A DNA stretch of 36,743 nucleotides from a bacterium. Lineage in GTDB: Bacteria > JAHJDO01. The stretch is taken from contig JAHJDO010000058.1 of assembly GCA_018812485.1 (NCBI GenBank), forward strand, positions 1 through 36,743, read 5' to 3'. Shown one piece after another: positions 23,961 to 31,443 of this stretch. A program made the translations under genes and the position numbers. The first letter of the stretch is position 1; the number at the start of each line of letters is the position of its first letter. The notes under the pieces are model-generated. The model worked only from the letters and a program-made list of their open reading frames with translations. It was not told where the DNA came from and did no database searches.

Positions 23961-24658
23961 TATTCTCTACTCGTTTTTATCCTGCCTGTAATTCCTGTTA
24001 TTCCAATACATGAGGTGTCTTCATGTGTTCCATCACTAATCAAAATTGCTGACCCATCAGTCTTTGATGCCCCACCTGTAGGTGTAAAATAAATGTATTT
24101 TACAGTAAGAGCAGCTGGATCTGAATCATTCGGAAATGGAACCCCATTAGGACTGTATACAGGCAAACCTCCAGTTACTCCATCTGTCATAATTATTGTC
24201 TTAGGCAAAGTTTTCCAGTTAGTTACAGAGCCTCCTTCATCATAGTCATCAGGATCCCAGTAAATTTTTACCGCGTATCCAAGGTTGTGTGCATCCGTAT
24301 TGAAGTTAAAAAGAACCGCGCACTTTTTTCTTCTCTTTATCGCATGACTGCGCGCAGTGCGAAGAACGGAAACAACCATCTGCGCTCCGCTCTTTATCCT
24401 GGAATTTCTTGTAAACTGGACAAAGGAGGGGATTGCCGCAACAAGCATAATGCCCATGATTGCAAGCACTATCATTAATTCCACTGCTGTAAAAGCGCGA
24501 GTAGAACAAATCCGAAATCCGAATATCGAAACTCGAAACAAATTTAAAATTCTAATTTTCAAAATTCTAAACCCTGTTTTGAACATTTGGATTTGGGTCA
24601 TTTGATATTGTTTCGTATTTCGTGCTTCGTGCTTCGAATTTAATCTTTTATTTGCCAT
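23960..24658 (-). CDS. gspH: GspH/FimT-like pseudopilin
   Basis: 232 residues from the ATG at 24658, just after the gspG2 stop; an in-frame ATG at 24685 inside gspG2 is less likely. The leader is 55 residues, unusually long, and almost all of it is repeat A4. It ends STRA, then FTAVELMIVLAIMGIMLVAAIPSF with Glu at +5. VLRTARSHAIKRRKKCAVLF followed by a beta-rich C-terminal part fits GspH/FimT. Translation could also begin at internal Met20 or Met25 of the leader, giving a leader of about 31-36 residues. Confidence 0.78.
   Translation of the reverse strand: MANKRLNSKHEARNTKQYQMTQIQMFKTGFRILKIRILNLFRVSIFGFRICSTRAFTAVELMIVLAIMGIMLVAAIPSFVQFTRNSRIKSGAQMVVSVLRTARSHAIKRRKKCAVLFNFNTDAHNLGYAVKIYWDPDDYDEGGSVTNWKTLPKTIIMTDGVTGGLPVYSPNGVPFPNDSDPAALTVKYIYFTPTGGASKTDGSAILISDGTHEDTSCIGITGITGRIKTSRE
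24508..24644 (-). repeat. repeat family A, copy 4 (inside gspH leader)
   Basis: Full-length copy, about 137 bp, with the heptamer end (CGAAGCACGAAGCACGAAAT) and the far end ATTCGGATTTCGGATTTG. It encodes gspH residues about 6-50. The middle differs from copy 1 (AGGGTTTAGAATTTTGAAAA). Confidence 0.9.
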
Positions 24659-24660
24659 TC

Positions 24661-25188
24661 TTAGTCTGTCCCCGTATCCCAACATGTTATATCATCATCT
24701 CCACCACTGTCATTGGTTTTATCTTTACCATAAGACCAGAGATCATAACTACGATTATTAAGTGGATTATGGTAAGTAGCAGAGGTGTCTCCAGGGGCTC
24801 TATATTGATATTTTGTTCCATAAGGATCATTGGGAATATCCTTTGAAAGATAAGGTCCGCGTCCATTAGTTCCTACTGCCTGTAACATTCTCTCTAATTC
24901 AGGGATATTTCCATTTACATTAATACTACCATGTAAGTCTTCTCCACTTTGCCCTGGATATATCCCATAATCCGTCTGATACATTGCTAACGCGTTCTCA
25001 AGGCTGTGAATGTCCGCTCTTGCACGTGTTTTCTTCGCCTTGTCAATCTGCTTCATAAAGTTCGGCATTACAATACCTGCAAGAAGCACAATGATGCCTA
25101 TTACAACCAAAAGCTCAATAAGCGTGAACCCCGCCCCGAAAGCTTTCGGGACAATTTTTAATTTTGAATTTTTAATTTTAAATTTCAT
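24661..25188 (-). CDS. gspG: GspG-like major pseudopilin, second copy
   Basis: 175 residues from the ATG at 25188, which has a strong ribosome binding site (AGAGGAGGGG); a longer frame to 25239 lies in gspG1 and is rejected. The 20-residue leader (family B repeat plus a palindrome) ends at FGAG, then FTLIELLVVIGIIVLLAGIVMPNF with Glu at +5. KTRARADIHSLENALAMYQTDYGIYP and the C-terminal DPYGTKYQYRAPG, NNRSYDLWSYGKD and the acidic GGDDDITCW tail match T2SG-family pseudopilins, including the possible Ca2+-binding loop. This copy is closer to classical GspG than the first. Confidence 0.85.
   Translation of the reverse strand: MKFKIKNSKLKIVPKAFGAGFTLIELLVVIGIIVLLAGIVMPNFMKQIDKAKKTRARADIHSLENALAMYQTDYGIYPGQSGEDLHGSINVNGNIPELERMLQAVGTNGRGPYLSKDIPNDPYGTKYQYRAPGDTSATYHNPLNNRSYDLWSYGKDKTNDSGGDDDITCWDTGTD
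25133..25152. repeat. palindrome in gspG2 leader
   Basis: CCCGAAAGCTTTCGGG at 25135-25150 is a perfect 16-bp palindrome, flanked by GCC and GAC. It encodes V-P-K-A-F-G of the leader. The same element occurs in gspG1 at 25548-25567. Confidence 0.9.
25153..25185 (-). repeat. repeat family B, copy at gspG2 start
   Basis: The - strand reads AAATTTAAAATTAAAAATTC then AAAATTAAAAATT directly after the ATG, giving K-F-K-I-K-N-S-K-L-K-I. Nearly the same as the gspG1 copy. Confidence 0.85.
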
Positions 25189-25198
25189 TTCCCCTCCT

Positions 25199-25603
25199 CT
25201 AAAAATTAATTGTCTCTGATATGCCCTTGCTGCTTCCATCAGTTATTGTGTAGCTGCCTCCTTCCTCTGCTGGTGTATATACATAATCTCCTCCCCAGGG
25301 ATCTTTCGGAACTGCTTTGCTTAGATATTTCCCCGATACAAGAACAGCAATGCTCGCAGGAAGGTCTCCGCCATTATCAGCTCTGAAAAGATCAACGCTT
25401 TTTCTTAAGAGCACCACATCTGCCTGCGCCTTTCCCATCTTGGATTTCTCAAGTCCTTTAAAATAATTAGGCACTATTATTGAAGCAAGCAATGTGATAA
25501 TTGCCACTACAACCAATAACTCAATAAGGGTGAAACCACGGCAGCCTGTCCCGAAAGCTTTCGGGACAATTTTTAATTCTGAATTTTTAATTTTGAATTC
25601 CAT
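25199..25603 (-). CDS. gspG: GspG-like major pseudopilin, first copy
   Basis: 134 residues from the ATG at 25603 with AGGAGG at 25614-25609; a GTG two codons upstream overlaps that site and is less likely. The 23-residue leader MEFKIKNSELKIVPKAFGTG plus C-R-G comes from a family B repeat and a palindrome. Then FTLIELLVVVAIITLLASIIVPNYF with Glu at +5. The globular part (QADVVLLRKSVDLFRADNGG, DPWGGDYVYTPAEEGG) fits GspG or a PilE-like major subunit. It is the first gene after the sigma-54-type promoter, so it is probably the most expressed pseudopilin. Confidence 0.85.
   Translation of the reverse strand: MEFKIKNSELKIVPKAFGTGCRGFTLIELLVVVAIITLLASIIVPNYFKGLEKSKMGKAQADVVLLRKSVDLFRADNGGDLPASIAVLVSGKYLSKAVPKDPWGGDYVYTPAEEGGSYTITDGSSKGISETINF
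25548..25567. repeat. perfect 20-bp palindrome in gspG1 leader
   Basis: GTCCCGAAAGCTTTCGGGAC is fully self-complementary. It encodes V-P-K-A-F-G-T. Same core as at 25133-25152, at the same place relative to the start codon. Confidence 0.95.
25568..25599 (-). repeat. repeat family B, copy at gspG1 start
   Basis: The - strand reads AATTCAAAATTAAAAATTCA then GAATTAAAAATT, directly after the ATG. Confidence 0.85.
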
Positions 25604-25636
25604 CTCCACCTCCTTTTCATCCCCATATTACTATAA

Positions 25637-25652
25637 AGCAACATTTATGCCA
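25637..25652 (-). promoter_or_regulatory. sigma-54 promoter of the pseudopilin operon
   Basis: The - strand reads TGGCAT AAATG TTGCT, matching the sigma-54 consensus (TGGCAC-N5-TTGCW) at all but one position, with the required GG and GC at the correct 10-bp separation. The predicted start is near 25626, about 23 bases before the gspG1 ATG and just ahead of its AGGAGG site. The neighbouring upstream genes are an NtrC-type sigma-54 activator and a histidine kinase. I found no equally good match elsewhere by eye on this strand. Confidence 0.75.
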
Positions 25653-25667
25653 AATATTATTAAAAGC

Positions 25668-25797
25668 AAATCCGAAATCCGAATATCGAAATCCTAAACA
25701 AATTCTAAATTCAAATTTTCGAAATTTCAAACTGTTTTGAATTTTGTATTTTGGTCATTTGATATTGTTTCGTGCTTTGTGCTTCGAATTTCGTGCT
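25668..25797 (-). repeat. repeat family A, copy 5 (kinase 3' end and gap)
   Basis: About 130 bp. Its first part encodes the last 23 residues and stop of the histidine kinase; the rest lies in the gap before the sigma-54 promoter. It has one CGAAGCA-type unit changed (AAGCACAAAGCACGAAAC). Confidence 0.9.
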
Positions 25798-26950
25798 TTT
25801 CCCTTCCCATGTGTGCGGTTTTTCTCACTGGCAAACTAACAGTAAAACTTGTTCCCTTTCCAACTTCCGATTGAACGGAGATATCTCCATTAAGACTTTT
25901 TATTAATGACTTACAGATGTAAAGTCCAAGTCCTGTCCCCTTTCCCGTCTCTTTTGTAGAAAAAAACGGAGTAAATATTCCCTTTAAATTTTCAGGCGCA
26001 ATCCCACAGCCTGTGTCAGTGAAAACAATTTCTATTCGAGATGCCTCTGCGTCAGCATCTGTATATATCGTAAGTCTCCCACTATCTCCCATAGATTGAT
26101 AGGCATTAGCAATTATATTCAAAAATACCTGTTTCAACTGATCTGGGTTGGCTTTTATCTTTGGTAATCTTATAGCATATTTTTTCTCTACTTTTATGCC
26201 TGAAAATTTCTGAATGTCCTCTGATTGGCTCTCAAAAGAACTCAGCGTATCGTCAAGCACCTCATTAACATCAATCATATCCACATCCTTATCCTTGGAT
26301 ACTGAAATTCTGGAAAACTGGAGTAAATCAGTAACAAGTTTATTAATGCGGTCTGTTTCTTGAAAAAGAATTCCAATTTGCTCTGATACTCCAGAACTCT
26401 GCTTCTTAAAAGCATTTTTGAGAAAAAACGCTGCATTATTAATAATCGCAAGAGGATTCCTGATTTCATGCGCCAGCTTTGCCGATATTTCTCCCATAGA
26501 GGAGAGCTTGTCCCGCTCCATAAGTTCAAACTCTGTATCAAGCAATTCCTTGTTGAGCTTCTTTAGCTCTGCCGTCCTATCCTCTACTCTTTTTTCTAGC
26601 TCCTGAGACCATTTTTTAAGCTGTTCCCTTGAGTTAACAAGGGGTTGCAAGCTCCTCTCTTGAATAAGGGGTTCTTGAACAGGGGGTTTAAACCCCCTGT
26701 TCAAGGCTGTGGATTGCAACCCTTTGTTCAAAGATCCAAATATCGGCTGAATGATAATTTTCCATATAAAGATAGAGGCAACAACCCCCAGAGAAAAAAA
26801 GATAACTGCAATAAAAAAATCCCTGTACTGAAGAAGAGGAGCCTTCCATACAATCACAGCAACGTATATAAGAAAAATGGCTAACCCGGTTAGTATAAAT
26901 AGGTATGCAAGCCGCGAAAACAGAGAAAAAAGTTTATCTTTTAATTCCAT
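25727..26950 (-). CDS. membrane sensor histidine kinase (PilS/AtoS-like)
   Basis: 407 residues. Two membrane helices lie at about 13-35 and 43-67, with a short periplasmic loop. A linker (78-107) is encoded by a palindromic element, followed by a coiled coil (about 108-150). HisKA has phospho-accepting H161 in KLAHEIRNPLAII. The ATPase domain has N-box IIANAYQSMG, G1 DTGCGIAP, F-box FTPFFSTK and G2 GKGTGLGLYI. Residues 385-407 (E-K-H-E-I-R-S-T-K-H-E and so on) are repeat A5 read through and are probably not functional. No PAS domain is seen. It overlaps the response regulator by 17 bases, so the two form a pair. Confidence 0.9.
   Translation of the reverse strand: MELKDKLFSLFSRLAYLFILTGLAIFLIYVAVIVWKAPLLQYRDFFIAVIFFSLGVVASIFIWKIIIQPIFGSLNKGLQSTALNRGFKPPVQEPLIQERSLQPLVNSREQLKKWSQELEKRVEDRTAELKKLNKELLDTEFELMERDKLSSMGEISAKLAHEIRNPLAIINNAAFFLKNAFKKQSSGVSEQIGILFQETDRINKLVTDLLQFSRISVSKDKDVDMIDVNEVLDDTLSSFESQSEDIQKFSGIKVEKKYAIRLPKIKANPDQLKQVFLNIIANAYQSMGDSGRLTIYTDADAEASRIEIVFTDTGCGIAPENLKGIFTPFFSTKETGKGTGLGLYICKSLIKSLNGDISVQSEVGKGTSFTVSLPVRKTAHMGREKHEIRSTKHETISNDQNTKFKTV
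26636..26729. repeat. in-frame palindromic element inside the kinase gene
   Basis: About 94 bp with nested inverted repeats. The core (26674-26705) is a perfect 32-bp palindrome centred on TTTAAA, with arms CTTGAACAGGGGG / CCCCCTGTTCAAG. The outer arms AACAAAGGGTTGCAA and TTGCAACCCCTTGTT (- strand) pair with one mismatch. Three direct 13-15 base variants of AACCCCTTGTTCAAG occur on one side. It keeps the reading frame and encodes residues about 75-105 of the kinase (N-R-G-F-K-P-P-V-Q and so on). Confidence 0.92.
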
Positions 26951-28298
26951 ATAACTTCATCTTCTCATAGAAATGGCGCCTGCTTATGCCGGCTTTCTTT
27001 GAAGCAAGGGATATATTTCTATTTGTCTTTTTTAATATATTGATTAAAAACCCCTTTTCAAAGGCAGTTCGTGCTTCACGAAATTTCTCTCCTGTAATTG
27101 CAGGGATGTGGGCAGGTTGAAAACCTATCCCCGCAGGCAAATCCTCAGGAAGAATACATGACCCTTCCTGCAAGGTTACTGCGCGTTCAATTACATTTTC
27201 CAGCTCTCTAACATTACCCGGCCAGTCAAAATTTACAAGCAAATCCATGGTTTCAGAAGAAATTCGTTTAGGCACTACTCCCTTGGATTTTAGGGGATTA
27301 TACTTTTCTAAAAAGTGCTTTACTAAAAGAGCTATATCATCTTTCCTTTCTCTAAGAGGAGGCATGTCAATAGCAATTACATTTATTCTGTAATATAAAT
27401 CTTCCCTAAACAGGCCCTCTTTTATACGGGCTTCTAAATTCTTGTTAGTTGCGCTTATAATCCTCACATCAACCTTAATTTGCCGAGTCCCTCCCACTCC
27501 TCTAAATTCTCCATCCTGAAGAACGCGCAATAATTTCATCTGTGTGTCTAAAGAAAGATCTCCTATCTCATCAAGAAAAATAGTCCCTTTATCAGCCGCC
27601 TCAAATATTCCTTTTCTACTGCTTATAGCACCTGTAAATGCGCCTTTCTCATGACCAAATAATTCACTTTCCAACAGATTCTCCGGCAAAGCTCCGCAAT
27701 TTATAGCAAGAAACTTGTTGTTCTTACGCTGACTGTTATAGTGAATTGCACTGGCTATTAACTCCTTACCAGTTCCGCTCTCCCCTCTTATTAGTATAGC
27801 AGCATTGGCTTTAGAGACCTTTTGCACCAGCTGATAGACCTCCTGCATTTTCTTATTATTCCCTATTAATCCCCTAAAGCTAAATTTTTCTTTCAGCTGA
27901 TTATGTAAATACGAATTTTCGCTTATCAGCTTTTCGTGTTCTACCGCCCTACGCACAGAGAAAAGAATCTCCTCTGGCATGCATGGTTTCTTTATATAAT
28001 CATAAGCTTCAAGCTTTACTGCATCAATTGCTGAATCCACTGTAGCATGCCCTGTAATAATTATAACAGGCGTTTCATTGTTCTTCTTTCTCACGGTTGA
28101 CAACAGAGTCATTCCATCCATACAAGGCATCTTTATATCAGTGATTATTAAATTGAATTGCTCGGTATCTAAAATTTCTATGGCTTCTTTTCCATCGCCA
28201 CATACTCTGACATCATAGCCATGCTGATGAAGGATAGCAGAAAGTGTCTTCTGCATATTTAGTTCATTATCTACAACTAAAATTCTTGATTTTTGCAT
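26934..28298 (-). CDS. NtrC-family sigma-54-dependent response regulator
   Basis: 454 residues. A receiver domain (about 1-120) has acidic D10, phospho-acceptor D54 ([12 protein letters not shown]) and Lys in YDYIKKP. The sigma-54 interaction AAA+ domain (about 140-375) has Walker A GESGTGKE, the sigma-54-contacting GAFTGA, Walker [12 protein letters not shown] and the Arg-finger region [12 protein letters not shown] Fis-type helix-turn-helix at the C terminus reads [20 protein letters not shown]. It activates sigma-54 promoters when phosphorylated by the adjacent kinase, and a matching promoter lies before gspG1. PilR or ZraR-like; the locus suggests a PilR-like role. No clear Shine-Dalgarno site precedes the ATG. 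Confidence 0.93.
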   Translation of the reverse strand: MQKSRILVVDNELNMQKTLSAILHQHGYDVRVCGDGKEAIEILDTEQFNLIITDIKMPCMDGMTLLSTVRKKNNETPVIIITGHATVDSAIDAVKLEAYDYIKKPCMPEEILFSVRRAVEHEKLISENSYLHNQLKEKFSFRGLIGNNKKMQEVYQLVQKVSKANAAILIRGESGTGKELIASAIHYNSQRKNNKFLAINCGALPENLLESELFGHEKGAFTGAISSRKGIFEAADKGTIFLDEIGDLSLDTQMKLLRVLQDGEFRGVGGTRQIKVDVRIISATNKNLEARIKEGLFREDLYYRINVIAIDMPPLRERKDDIALLVKHFLEKYNPLKSKGVVPKRISSETMDLLVNFDWPGNVRELENVIERAVTLQEGSCILPEDLPAGIGFQPAHIPAITGEKFREARTAFEKGFLINILKKTNRNISLASKKAGISRRHFYEKMKLYGIKR

Positions 28299-28307
28299 AA
28301 TATTTTA

Positions 28308-28434
28308 AAATTCGAAGCACGAAATACGAAACAATATCAAATTACCAAAATACAAATACTCAAAACAATGTTTTGGATTTTGAAAATTCGAATTTAGAAT
28401 TTGTTTCGAGTTTCAATATTCGGATTTCGGATTT
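28308..28434 (+). repeat. repeat family A, copy 6 (inverted, gspF-regulator gap)
   Basis: About 127 bp and the only copy in the opposite orientation: the CGAAGCA end lies at the low coordinate. It contains the small palindrome CAAAACAATGTTTTG. It fills the gap between the gspF stop and the regulator start. Confidence 0.9.
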
Positions 28435-28443
28435 GTTCATTCC

Positions 28444-29715
28444 TTATACAATCGCTGTAGCCAGCTTAATTAAGGGTAAGAATAACGCAACAACTATAAA
28501 ACCCACAACCCCCCCCATACCTACAATCATAATTGGCTCTATTGCGCTTGTCAAAGCTGCTACTGCGGCATCTACTTCTTGATCATAAGCATCTGCTACT
28601 TTAAGCAGCATCTTATCTAAGGCTCCTGTTTCTTCTCCAACATCCACCATATTGGTAACCAGCGGCGGAAATATCCCGCTTGCTTGAAGGGGGCCTGCTA
28701 TTGATTCTCCTTCTCTGACACTATCACGAACAGACGCCATTGCCTGAGCTATCACGTCATTGCCTGATGTATCCTTTACAATTGTAAGCGCCTGAAGTAT
28801 TGGAACCCCGCTTCCGATCAGGGTTGCAAATGTTCTTGCAAATCTGCCAATAGCTGTTTTTCTGGCCAAAGGACCAATAATAGGGATATACAATTTAAGT
28901 TTATCTGAATAATACAGCCCTTTCCGTGTTTTTCTAATAAGCTTGTATATTATAAATAGTCCAACTAATGATCCTAGAACAACAAGAATATTTCTCCAAT
29001 CCTTGAAAACATCCGACATTTTTAGCAGCATTACAGTAGCGCCCGGCAACTCTGTATTAAAATCTTCAAACATCTTTTTAAAGGTTGGTATAACTACTAT
29101 AATCAAAAAAGTAAGTATTCCTGCAGCCGCAACAGTAACGAGTATAGGATAAACCATAGCAGATTTAATCTTCTTTTTTAATGCTTCCTCTTTTTCTGAA
29201 AACTCGGCCAACCTTTCCAAAACTGCCTCTAAAATCCCGCCAACTTCACCAGCTTTTATCATATTAACAAAAAGTTTTGAAAAGCTTTTGGGATATTTGG
29301 TAAGCGCATCTGAAAACGTAGCACCTCCTTCAATATCTGCAGCTATCCCTGAGAAAGTTTCTTTCATAATACCAGGTTTAGCCTGATCCTTCAGAACATT
29401 AAGACTCCTCAATAAAGGAAGCCCTGCGCCAAGCAAGGTTGCCAATTGTCTGACAAAAACTGCTAACTGTCTGGGTTTTATTCTATCACCAATTCCTGGC
29501 AGTTTAATCTGAATATTCATACTTGTAGGACTACCAGCCTTTGCTGATTTAGCAGATGTTGAAGTACCAGAAGCTGGAGACTTTTCATAAACCTTCGTAG
29601 GGAAATATCCCATATCTCTTATCTGGGATATTGCCAAAGTAGAAGTTTCTGCCTCAACACTTCCACTTATCTCTTTACCGCGATTATTCATCGCAACATA
29701 AGCATAAACAGCCAT
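28444..29715 (-). CDS. GspF/PilC inner-membrane platform protein
   Basis: 423 residues. It has an N-terminal cytoplasmic segment (AYVAMNNRGKEISGSVEAET), a Ser/Ala-rich linker (about 45-68), then two homologous T2SSF domains. The first includes FVRQLATLLGAGLPLLRSL and the second FARTFATLIGSGVPILQAL. Three membrane helices lie at about 190-215, 245-262 and 396-420. This protein anchors the assembly ATPases at the inner membrane and drives (pseudo)pilus growth. GspF and PilC cannot be told apart from sequence alone; PilT next door favours a pilus or shared machine. Confidence 0.9.
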   Translation of the reverse strand: MAVYAYVAMNNRGKEISGSVEAETSTLAISQIRDMGYFPTKVYEKSPASGTSTSAKSAKAGSPTSMNIQIKLPGIGDRIKPRQLAVFVRQLATLLGAGLPLLRSLNVLKDQAKPGIMKETFSGIAADIEGGATFSDALTKYPKSFSKLFVNMIKAGEVGGILEAVLERLAEFSEKEEALKKKIKSAMVYPILVTVAAAGILTFLIIVVIPTFKKMFEDFNTELPGATVMLLKMSDVFKDWRNILVVLGSLVGLFIIYKLIRKTRKGLYYSDKLKLYIPIIGPLARKTAIGRFARTFATLIGSGVPILQALTIVKDTSGNDVIAQAMASVRDSVREGESIAGPLQASGIFPPLVTNMVDVGEETGALDKMLLKVADAYDQEVDAAVAALTSAIEPIMIVGMGGVVGFIVVALFLPLIKLATAIV

Positions 29716-29718
29716 ATA

Positions 29719-31443
29719 CTATATCTCCACTCCCTGTGTCTCTCTTGCTACTTCCTCAATGGTAGTGATGCCCATCCATATCTTCCTTAATCCATCTTCC
29801 CTCAACATTGACATCCCTTTTTCGTGAGATTTTTTTCTAAGGTCACCAGCAGTTGCCTTATCAACAATAAGAGTTCTTATTTCATCATTAACAACAAGTA
29901 TCTCAAAAATACCTATTCGCCCCTTATATCCAATACCATTGCATATTTCGCATCCTTTGCCCCTATAAAACTTCTTGCCTTTCACGTCCCCAGACTTAAG
30001 TCCAATTAAGGATAATTCTTTCACATCTGGAGAATACTCTTCTTTGCAGCTAGAACATATTTTCCTAACAAGTCGTTGCGCAACAATAGCCTCCAGCGTT
30101 GATGTTATAAGAAAAGGCTCAATGTCCATATCAATAAGCCTGACAATCGTACTAGCTGCATCATTAGTATGTAACGTGCTCAGCACTAAATGCCCTGTAA
30201 GTGAAGCCTGAATAGACATTTCTGCAGTCTCCAGATCGCGGATCTCTCCTACTAAAATCTTATCAGGATCCTGTCTCAATATACTTCTGAGACACTTGGA
30301 AAAAGTTAAACCTATATGGGCCCTTATTTGCACTTGTATAATACCTGCCAAATCATACTCAACAGGGTCTTCTGTGGTAATTATCTTGTCTTCCGGAGAA
30401 TTAATTTCTCCTAAAGCAGAATAAAGAGTTGTAGTCTTGCCACATCCTGTTGGGCCTGTGACGAGAATAATGCCATTAGGCTTTTTAATTAAATTTCTTA
30501 ATATCCTTAAATCTTCCTCTAAAAGCCCTACCTGCTCCAGAGAGAGCATAACGGCTCCTCTATCCAATATCCGTATCACAACACTTTCTCCATGAGTTAT
30601 TGGTAAAGTTGATATACGAAGGTCTACTTCTCTTCCACCCATATTAAGCTGGATTCTTCCATCCTGGGGCAATCTTCTCTCTGCAATGTCCATTCCTGCC
30701 ATGACCTTAATCCTGGAAGTTACTGCTAAAGCCAAATGCCTAGGCGGCGGAATCATTTCATAAAGCATTCCATCCACACGATATCTGATCTTAAATTGGT
30801 CTTCAAACGGCTCAAAATGCAGATCACTAGCCTTATCCTTTATTGCCTGAATAAGCACTAAATTAAGCAATTTAACTACAGGAACCTGATGCGCAAGCTC
30901 CTGAAGAGTTGCTACATCATGAACATCTTCATCCTCATCCTCAATGCTCCCCTTGATTTCTATGGCTCCTGTTTCCATGCCTTTTAACACGTCCTGAACA
31001 GTCTCTGTTTTTTCCCCATAATATTTAAAAATAGCCTCTTCAATATCTTTCTCATTGCTTACCATACCCCTTACTTCACATTCTAACATGAACCGCAAAT
31101 CGTCTAAGACGTTAATATTTAAAGGATCCGACATAGCTATATACAGAATATTCTCTTCCATTTTTACAGGAATAATCTTATATACTTTCGCGATTGGAGC
31201 TGAAACCTTTTCCAAAACTTCTGGAGGGATATTCATTTCAGGTAGATTTGCAGCAGGCATTCCGGTTTGCGCCCCTAATGTAGACAAGATATCTGCTTCT
31301 GTCACAAAACCAAGATCTACCAAAATTCTGCCAAGCAAGCCGCCGGATTTTTGTTGCTCATTCAGAGCAAGTTCTAACTGCTCAGATGTTATTAGCCCCT
31401 TCTCAAGTAATAACTGTCCAATAGGCTTCTTTTTGCTAGACAT
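29719..31443 (-). CDS. GspE/PilB-type assembly ATPase, second copy
   Basis: 574 residues from the ATG at 31443 (GGAGA site upstream); the longer frame to 31473 lies inside pilT. N-terminal GspE-N domain (IGQLLLEKGLITSEQLELAL, GFVTEADILSTLGAQTGMP). ATPase core: Walker A GPTGCGKTTTLY, Asp box ITTEDPVEY, Walker B KILVGEIRDLETA, His box HLVLSTLHTNDA. Zinc-binding pairs CSSC and CEIC flank the C-terminal domain, as in GspE/PilB. Walker A has Cys in place of the Ser of the first copy. It overlaps pilT by 8 bases and is 3 bases from gspF. Confidence 0.9.
   Translation of the reverse strand: MSSKKKPIGQLLLEKGLITSEQLELALNEQQKSGGLLGRILVDLGFVTEADILSTLGAQTGMPAANLPEMNIPPEVLEKVSAPIAKVYKIIPVKMEENILYIAMSDPLNINVLDDLRFMLECEVRGMVSNEKDIEEAIFKYYGEKTETVQDVLKGMETGAIEIKGSIEDEDEDVHDVATLQELAHQVPVVKLLNLVLIQAIKDKASDLHFEPFEDQFKIRYRVDGMLYEMIPPPRHLALAVTSRIKVMAGMDIAERRLPQDGRIQLNMGGREVDLRISTLPITHGESVVIRILDRGAVMLSLEQVGLLEEDLRILRNLIKKPNGIILVTGPTGCGKTTTLYSALGEINSPEDKIITTEDPVEYDLAGIIQVQIRAHIGLTFSKCLRSILRQDPDKILVGEIRDLETAEMSIQASLTGHLVLSTLHTNDAASTIVRLIDMDIEPFLITSTLEAIVAQRLVRKICSSCKEEYSPDVKELSLIGLKSGDVKGKKFYRGKGCEICNGIGYKGRIGIFEILVVNDEIRTLIVDKATAGDLRKKSHEKGMSMLREDGLRKIWMGITTIEEVARETQGVEI

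Noticed and set aside
24306-24509. 67-codon - strand frame inside gspH
   Set aside because: It is an out-of-frame shadow of gspH; the gspH frame shows the prepilin helix and a plausible globular domain.
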